Assembly (NCBI GenBank): GCA_002747015.1
Contig: NVXI01000001.1
Location: forward strand, 185,503-206,169
Direction: 5' to 3'
From: Zetaproteobacteria bacterium
Lineage (GTDB): Bacteria > Pseudomonadota > Alphaproteobacteria > Micavibrionales > Micavibrionaceae
DNA length: 20,667 bases
In this document: positions 16,437 to 20,667 of the stretch, one piece after another
Numbering within the stretch: position 1 is the stretch's first letter
Layout of the letters: the number at the start of each line of letters is the position of its first letter
Notes under the pieces: generated by a model
What the model saw: only the letters and a program-made list of their open reading frames with translations
Told to the model about the DNA's origin: nothing
Databases searched by the model: none
Program-made: the position numbers and the translations under genes

Positions 16437-16465
16437 TTGAAATAAATCCCATAATAATCTATAAT
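16437..16465 (+). promoter_or_regulatory. Strong sigma-70-type promoter for the YjfB-like gene
   Basis: TTGAAA (16437-16442), a 17-base spacer and a perfect TATAAT (16460-16465) form the best promoter match in the window. Predicted initiation is near 16472, 18 bases before the ATG at 16490 and just downstream of an in-frame GTG at 16469, which rules that GTG out as a start for this transcript. Confidence 0.7.
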
Positions 16466-16489
16466 TAAGTGTTAGAAGGATTCGAAACA

Positions 16490-16666
16490 ATGGAATTACC
16501 AGCATCAATAGCCGCAGAAGCAGCCCTCGCCCGTCAAAACATCACTCTGTCCGTGATCAAGCATAATGCGGAACAAGGACAGGCGATTGCCAAAATACTA
16601 GACGATGCCACACGCTCTGCGCCCACAAGTAGTACACGCGGAACAAGCCTTAACATATCGGCATAA
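16490..16666 (+). CDS. YjfB-like putative motility protein, 58 aa
   Basis: The short protein MELPASIAAEAALARQNITL-SVIKHNAEQGQAIAKILDD-ATRSAPTSSTRGTSLNISA resembles the YjfB 'putative motility protein' family (PF14070). That family has an N-terminal block near MDI.SLA, a helix with a VSLAVLKKA-like pattern, then QG..ll.ml and a short tail ending near the Asn-Ile pair. The family is small (about 55-65 residues), has no proven biochemical role and is named after a link to flagellar gene regulation in Bacillus. The ATG at 16490 is chosen because AAGGA (16476-16480) lies 9 bases upstream and the promoter places the transcript start after any earlier start codon. It stands alone, converging on hemA with only 42 bases between. 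No flagellar gene is nearby. Confidence 0.7.
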   Translation: MELPASIAAEAALARQNITLSVIKHNAEQGQAIAKILDDATRSAPTSSTRGTSLNISA

Positions 16667-16679
16667 ACCAAGATCGAGA

Positions 16680-16706
16680 CTTCTTAAATCGTAAATTTAG
16701 TAGAAG
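16680..16706. terminator. A+T-rich hairpin between converging YjfB-like and hemA genes (weak)
   Basis: CTTCT (16680-16684) pairs with AGAAG (16702-16706), and TAAAT (16685-16689) with ATTTA (16695-16699). No T-tract follows on either strand, so any terminator function is doubtful, but it is the only structure in the 42-base convergent gap. Confidence 0.3.
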
Positions 16707-16708
16707 AA

Positions 16709-17935
16709 CTAAGCCACATCAGAACGTAAAGCATGGTTGTTTTCCCACATATTTTGCAACGTATTGGCCATATATTTAACATCTTCTTGCGAATGCGCCG
16801 CCGTCGCAGTCAAACGCAAACGCTCCGTCCCCTTTGGAACAGTCGGATAATTAATCGGCTGGACGTATATGTTATATTCATTAATCAGAAGGTCACTAAC
16901 CTCCTTACAACAAATAGGCTCACCAACAATAAGCGGAACAATATGACTTTCACCACGCAAAAATGGTAGATTCGCAGCCTCTAACATATTCTTAAATAGC
17001 GTAACATTTTCCCGATGCTTTATACGCTCGACATCAGACACTTTCAAGTGCTCTACCGAGGCATGTGCCGCCGCCAAAATAGATGGCGGAAGACTCGTCG
17101 TAAAAATAAAAACCGAAGAATAACAGCGGATAGCATCAAGGATAGAGGCAGGCCCTGTAATGAACCCCCCCATCGCACCGTAAGCCTTACCAAAGGTACC
17201 TTCAATAATATCAACACGATCAATCAGACCACGCTCCTCCGCGACACCACCACCGCGCGCACCATAAAGACCGACACCATGAACTTCATCAAGATAAGTC
17301 AAAGCATTATATTTATCGGCAAGATCCAGAATTTCTTTAATTGGGGCAATATCACCATCCATTGAATAAACAGATTCAAAAGCAATGATTTTGGGACGTT
17401 TAATATCAACAGACTTTAACAAACTTTCCAAATGCTCAATATCATTATGACGGAAAATATATTTTTCACATTTACTCTCCCTAATGCCGTGAATCATAGA
17501 AGCATGATTCATCTCATCAGAGAACATCACACAATCTGGTAAAAGTTTTCCCAACGTTCCCAACGCACCTTCATTCGCGACATAACCAGAAGAAAAAACG
17601 AGGCCTGCTTCCTTCTGATGAAGATCAGCTACAGAACGCTCTAACTGTACATGATAATATGTTGTACCAGAAATGTTACGCGTCCCTCCTGCGCCTGCGC
17701 CACATGAATCTATAGCATCCTTTGATGCTGCGATGACCTTGGGATGTTGCCCCATCCCCAAATAATCATTGCTACACCAGATAGCCACCTCTTTCGTATT
17801 ACCATTTTCATCATGATAATTTGCATACGGAAAACGTCCAACGATACGCTCCATCGTCGTAAACACACGATAACGACCTTCAGATTTCACTGCGTCGACA
17901 CAGCTTTGAAAATGCTTATTATAGTCAATGGACAT
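16709..17935 (-). CDS. hemA: 5-aminolevulinate synthase
   Basis: This PLP-dependent enzyme condenses glycine and succinyl-CoA to 5-aminolevulinate, the first haem-pathway step in alphaproteobacteria (C4 route). With the ATG at 17935 the protein is 408 residues and starts MSIDYNKHFQSCVDAVKSEG, matching the usual alphaproteobacterial N-terminus. An in-frame TTG at 17977 would add 14 residues, but AGG lies 5 bases before the ATG. Motifs are EGRYRVFTTMER (19-30), WCSNDYLGMGQHP (53-65), AGAGGTRNISGTT (80-92), LDEVHGVGLYGARGGG (215-230, PLP-contacting Asp215 and His219 region) and EGTFGKAYGAMGG (245-257), where Lys250 forms the internal aldimine. It diverges from the pseudokinase gene across 143 bases. 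No haem-regulatory Cys-Pro motif is visible. Confidence 0.96.
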   Translation of the reverse strand: MSIDYNKHFQSCVDAVKSEGRYRVFTTMERIVGRFPYANYHDENGNTKEVAIWCSNDYLGMGQHPKVIAASKDAIDSCGAGAGGTRNISGTTYYHVQLERSVADLHQKEAGLVFSSGYVANEGALGTLGKLLPDCVMFSDEMNHASMIHGIRESKCEKYIFRHNDIEHLESLLKSVDIKRPKIIAFESVYSMDGDIAPIKEILDLADKYNALTYLDEVHGVGLYGARGGGVAEERGLIDRVDIIEGTFGKAYGAMGGFITGPASILDAIRCYSSVFIFTTSLPPSILAAAHASVEHLKVSDVERIKHRENVTLFKNMLEAANLPFLRGESHIVPLIVGEPICCKEVSDLLINEYNIYVQPINYPTVPKGTERLRLTATAAHSQEDVKYMANTLQNMWENNHALRSDVA

Positions 17936-18011
17936 ACTAACCTGCCTTTGTTTTCTTTGTATTATTTTATTACGCAACAGATATCAAGTGTTTTTCTTCT
18001 TCTCTTTTATC

Positions 18012-18017
18012 TATAAT
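18012..18017 (+). promoter_or_regulatory. Possible -10 element for the pseudokinase gene
   Basis: A perfect TATAAT occurs at 18012-18017, but the bases 17 upstream (TGTTTT, 17989-17994) are a poor -35. Transcription from here would give a leader of about 55 bases that contains the first copy of the TATGATAC repeat (18034-18041). Confidence 0.3.
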
Positions 18018-18033
18018 GTAACCAGACAAAATA

Positions 18034-18087
18034 TATGATACCTAAATAAGCTAACACTAAGCACACAGAAAAAAAAGTATGATACTT
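18034..18087 (+). repeat. Repeated TATGATAC element, second copy in a dyad over the start codon
   Basis: TATGATAC occurs at 18034-18041 and again at 18078-18085, 44 bases apart, close to four helical turns. Each is followed by a pyrimidine and T. The second copy lies in the dyad AAGTAT-G-ATACTT (18075-18087), which contains the ATG at 18079. It could be an operator pair or coincidence in A+T-rich DNA. Confidence 0.25.
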
Positions 18088-18966
18088 GATTTCGGCTATC
18101 TTTGTATGACCTTTCAACTGAATTTATCCGATTCATTGGCTTTTCCTTGCCATATTCAATCAAAAGAAATGCATACATATGCAGGAGGAAACGCAACAAA
18201 TCAGGCTATTTGCGCCGCGCGTAGTGGTGCAAAAGTTGCACTCATAGGCACAATTGGAACTGATATCTTCGGAAAAAAAATCCTGAGCACATTACGAAGA
18301 GAAGGAATCAACACCTCTGGCATTGCAAAAAGCGAAATACCAACGGGTATCATACACTCCATTATTGATAACAAAAATCAAAAAGCGATCATTTCATCGG
18401 CAGGCGCGAACCAAGAAATATCCCCTGATCAAATTCCTACGAACATGCTAAATGAACGCGCGTTAATCCTGTTGCAACATGATGTAAGCATAGATATCAA
18501 CACGGAAGTTCTAAAACGCGCACGCGCACAGAAAGCCCAGTCCATTTTGTGCCTATCTCATGAGAGCAATATAGATGGCAGCATGTTCGATAATCTTGAT
18601 ATTGCCATTATTGCCGAAGAAATTCTTCCCTATTTATGCGACAAGCTTTCTATTCCATTAGAAAACTTTTCGGCTTCTCTGGCAAAAAAGAAAAACATAC
18701 ACTGTATTATTGCCAAAAATTCTGGCCTATCAGGAGCATATGCGACCAGTAAAAACTCTAAGCATTACGAGCAAGGCATCACAGACAACACTTTTTCTGT
18801 AAACCACACCGAGACATTTAATTCCTTTTGTGGAACATTTACGGCCTGTATACAAGCTGGTTTAAACCTCCCAAGAGCCATGCAATACGCGACATCTGCA
18901 GCATCACTAACGTCACAAAGTGATACATTCCCTTACCTTGGCGATATCGAAGAAAATATTACCTAA
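18079..18966 (+). CDS. Ribokinase/PfkB-fold protein with a degenerate active site (probable pseudokinase)
   Basis: The 295-residue protein keeps the ribokinase fold: an N-terminal strand (ILDFGYLCMTFQLNL), the glycine motif GGNATNQAICAARSGAKVAL (36-55; compare GGKGANQA in ribokinase), IGTIGTDIFGKKI (56-68) and LRREGINTSGI (72-82). The C-terminal signature that should read DTTGAGDxFxGxF is instead NHTETFNSFCGTF (242-254). The anion-hole Gly-Ala-Gly is Glu-Thr-Phe and the catalytic base Asp is Asn248. The NxxE Mg motif is not evident either; the matching site reads IIAEEI. The frame is intact, so this is a diverged protein and not a broken gene. The start lacks a clear ribosome binding site. 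Its stop overlaps the converging TetR gene's stop. A normal PfkB kinase lies one gene away. Confidence 0.82.
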   Translation: MILDFGYLCMTFQLNLSDSLAFPCHIQSKEMHTYAGGNATNQAICAARSGAKVALIGTIGTDIFGKKILSTLRREGINTSGIAKSEIPTGIIHSIIDNKNQKAIISSAGANQEISPDQIPTNMLNERALILLQHDVSIDINTEVLKRARAQKAQSILCLSHESNIDGSMFDNLDIAIIAEEILPYLCDKLSIPLENFSASLAKKKNIHCIIAKNSGLSGAYATSKNSKHYEQGITDNTFSVNHTETFNSFCGTFTACIQAGLNLPRAMQYATSAASLTSQSDTFPYLGDIEENIT

Positions 18967-19541
18967 AACCCAAGGACATTGGCCATTTTCTCTGCCCGAT
19001 CAAGTGCCTTATCCAACGCAGACATAGTCTTTGACAAATCGGCACTATCATCTACCGACCACGTTTTCAGCACCTTAATATAGATCCCTGTTAATCCAGC
19101 AACCTTAAGAGCACCCTTCACACCAGATGTTTCAATGCCCGACACCTCCAACATCCAACTCATCGATTTACAAAGATGCGGCATAGAGATAACAACCTGT
19201 TTAGGGTCACATTGAAAAGAATCTAAAATTGAGACAACCCCTTCACGATATTCATTCAATGCATCATAACGATCCATCATAATATCAAATAAACGATCAC
19301 GCGTATTGGTCAGGCCATCATCAGAAATTTCAATGTTCTTCATAACCGTTTTATCTATTTTGCGCCCTAACAAAACAAGAATATCGCTCTTATCATCTAC
19401 GGCATCATATAAATCAGTAGCAGATATACCGGCGTGTTCGGCAATATCGCGCAATGTCGTATATTCCCACCCCTGCTCAACTGACAACTGCAAAGTAGAT
19501 TCAATGATTTTCTGCTTAATATCGCTGTTTTTTGCGGACAT
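18963..19541 (-). CDS. TetR-family regulator / COQ9-like protein
   Basis: The 192-residue protein begins with a TetR-type DNA-binding domain: IKQKIIESTLQLSVEQGWEY (8-27), then the helix-turn-helix TLRDIAEHAGISATDLYDAVDDKSDILVLL (29-58). The C-terminal part is all-helical. Its HLCKSMSWMLEVSGIETSGVKGALKVAGLTGIYIKVLKTW stretch (in order, about residues 136-176) and the ending DLSKTMSALDKALDRAEKMA resemble alphaproteobacterial proteins annotated as COQ9 or TetR. COQ9 proteins bind lipid for ubiquinone synthesis and share the TetR fold. AAAGG lies 9 bases before the ATG. It diverges from the intact kinase gene across 75 bases, a common arrangement for a local repressor, and overlaps the pseudokinase stop tail to tail. 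Confidence 0.87.
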   Translation of the reverse strand: MSAKNSDIKQKIIESTLQLSVEQGWEYTTLRDIAEHAGISATDLYDAVDDKSDILVLLGRKIDKTVMKNIEISDDGLTNTRDRLFDIMMDRYDALNEYREGVVSILDSFQCDPKQVVISMPHLCKSMSWMLEVSGIETSGVKGALKVAGLTGIYIKVLKTWSVDDSADLSKTMSALDKALDRAEKMANVLGF

Positions 19542-19616
19542 AATCTGTAGCCTTTTTCTTTTACGTGCTATAGAACTATATTTTTAGCAAACACACAAGA
19601 TACTGGATAAAGTAAT

Positions 19617-20609
19617 ATGTCTGATACAAAATACGGCGTTGTGGCACTTGGAAATGCACTTGTTGATGTCCTCTCACAAGTCTCCGATGATTTCATCACA
19701 ACGCAAAAAGAAGAACATGGTATGGAAAAAGGTGCCATGACATTAGTTGAAGAAAACCGCGCAGTTGACCTTTATGCACAAATGCCACAAGGCGTAGAAA
19801 CATCCGGTGGCTCCGCTGCAAATACAATGGCTGGCTTTGCCTCTTTTGGTGGTAAAGGTGCCTTCATCGGCAAAGTTGCAGATGATGATTTGGGAAAAGT
19901 ATATAAAAACGATATGCAATCTCTTGGCGTTACATTTGACACAACTCCCCTTATCCTGGGTGCATCGACGGGACGCTGTATGATTTTGGTTACACCCGAT
20001 GCAGACAGAACAATGAACACATTCCTAGGTGCAAGTATTGAGCTTAGCCCCATTGACGTGGATCGTGACGTTATTTCCTCTGCAAAAGTAACCTATCTAG
20101 AAGGATATTTATTCGACCGCGCACAAGCAAAAGAAGCATTCATTACCGCAGCAGAATACGCACATGAAGCAGGTCATAGAATCGCCTTAACACTATCCGA
20201 TCCATTTTGTGTAGATCGCCATCGCGATGACTTCTTGCAGCTTGTTGAAAAACATGTGGATATCCTGTTCGCCAATGAGGATGAAATTAAATCTCTATTC
20301 ATGCAAGATAACTTTGATGACGCGATCAGTGCCATAAGTAAGCATGTCGAGATTGCCGTTATCACCCGTAGTGCCAAAGGCGCAATTATCATTTCCAAAG
20401 GCCAGCAAATAAAAATCGACGCCGTTCCTGTTGAAAATGTAGTGGATACAACCGGCGCGGGCGATCAATTTGCCGCTGGTTTCCTCTATGGCTTTACACA
20501 AGGAAAATCATTGGAAGAGAGTGGTAAACTTGCCGCAATCGCAGCAGCAGAAGTAATCTCCCATATAGGGGCGCGCCCTGCCGTCAATCTAGCCGAACTC
20601 GCGGCTTAA
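19617..20609 (+). CDS. PfkB-family carbohydrate/nucleoside kinase, adenosine kinase-like
   Basis: The 330-residue protein matches the alphaproteobacterial PfkB proteins often named adenosine kinase. The active site is intact: ALGNALVDVL (10-19), GGSAANTMAGFASFGGKGAFIG (64-85, in two conserved pieces), the NxxE Mg motif NEDE (220-223), and DTTGAGDQFAAGF (277-289), with the Gly-Ala-Gly anion hole and catalytic base Asp283. The expected reaction is ATP-dependent phosphorylation of a ribosyl substrate such as adenosine; the exact substrate is not shown by sequence. The ribosome binding site is weak (GGATAAAG). It faces away from the TetR-like gene, which may regulate it. A strong hairpin follows the stop by 13 bases. 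Confidence 0.93.
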   Translation: MSDTKYGVVALGNALVDVLSQVSDDFITTQKEEHGMEKGAMTLVEENRAVDLYAQMPQGVETSGGSAANTMAGFASFGGKGAFIGKVADDDLGKVYKNDMQSLGVTFDTTPLILGASTGRCMILVTPDADRTMNTFLGASIELSPIDVDRDVISSAKVTYLEGYLFDRAQAKEAFITAAEYAHEAGHRIALTLSDPFCVDRHRDDFLQLVEKHVDILFANEDEIKSLFMQDNFDDAISAISKHVEIAVITRSAKGAIIISKGQQIKIDAVPVENVVDTTGAGDQFAAGFLYGFTQGKSLEESGKLAAIAAAEVISHIGARPAVNLAELAA

Positions 20610-20622
20610 ACATAACAATACA

Positions 20623-20654
20623 GGGATTAGGAGGATATTATTATCCTCCATCCC
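20623..20654. terminator. Strong hairpin after the kinase gene
   Basis: GGGAT (20623-20627) pairs with ATCCC (20650-20654), and GGAGGATA (20630-20637) pairs perfectly with TATCCTCC (20642-20649) around a TTAT loop, with a 2-base bulge. No T-tract follows on the + strand (ACCCTAAAACACG). On the - strand the hairpin is followed by TGTATTGTTATG. It may terminate the kinase transcript or a converging gene outside the window. Confidence 0.5.
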
Positions 20655-20667
20655 ACCCTAAAACACG

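Noticed and set aside
16469..16489. GTG start for the YjfB-like gene at 16469
   Set aside because: It lies between the -10 and the expected transcript start, and the AAGGA site is positioned for the ATG at 16490.
17936..17977. TTG start for hemA at 17977
   Set aside because: The extra 14 residues are not found in the family's usual N-terminus, and the ATG at 17935 has an AGG site at correct spacing.
1..20667. Transposons, prophage, CRISPR, tRNA or rRNA genes
   Set aside because: I saw no transposase or integrase motif, no regularly spaced repeats and no cloverleaf or rRNA-like sequence on either strand.

Overview
The window is a gene-dense stretch of an A+T-leaning bacterial chromosome with housekeeping genes on both strands. 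It most likely comes from an alphaproteobacterium. The supporting evidence is the C4-pathway 5-aminolevulinate synthase (hemA), the xseB-ispA-dxs order, a Rickettsia-type 17 kDa glycine-zipper lipoprotein, and a TetR/COQ9-like regulator beside an alphaproteobacterial-type adenosine kinase-like protein. A Rhodospirillales or Micavibrio-like lineage would fit, but that is inference. I see no transposase, integrase, phage gene, tRNA, rRNA or CRISPR array.

Layout. (1) Positions 1-4619, + strand: the tail of xseB, ispA, two orphan genes (98 and 104 aa), dxs and a HAD phosphatase. This is an isoprenoid-precursor cluster in which two unrecognised genes sit between ispA and dxs; the second has a good promoter of its own. 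(2) Positions 4641-9429, - strand: a tight operon reading fabI, a secreted 153-aa protein, a hotdog thioesterase, aroC, sppA. It ends in an intrinsic terminator that overlaps the sppA stop. (3) Positions 9616-11651: a large unrecognised 493-aa gene (+) converging on a 17 kDa-antigen-type lipoprotein (-), separated by a bidirectional terminator. (4) Positions 11762-14375, + strand: pdxH then htpG; a sigma-32-like heat-shock promoter lies across the pdxH stop codon. (5) Positions 14468-16329, - strand: a zincin-fold protein that has lost its zinc-binding histidines, followed by a cysteine-rich exported 464-aa protein. (6) Position 16490 to the end: a 58-aa YjfB-like 'motility' protein (+), hemA (-), a ribokinase-fold protein with a destroyed active site (+), a TetR-type regulator (-) and an intact PfkB kinase (+).

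The housekeeping genes look intact, with canonical catalytic motifs. The unusual content is a set of degenerate or unrecognised proteins between them: the PfkB pseudokinase (18079-18966), the zinc-less zincin (15898-16329), the 493-aa protein with a Glu-less HxxxH motif, the exported 464-aa protein and the two orphans upstream of dxs. No gap between genes exceeds 190 bases. The longest (9430-9615 and 16330-16489) are promoter regions.
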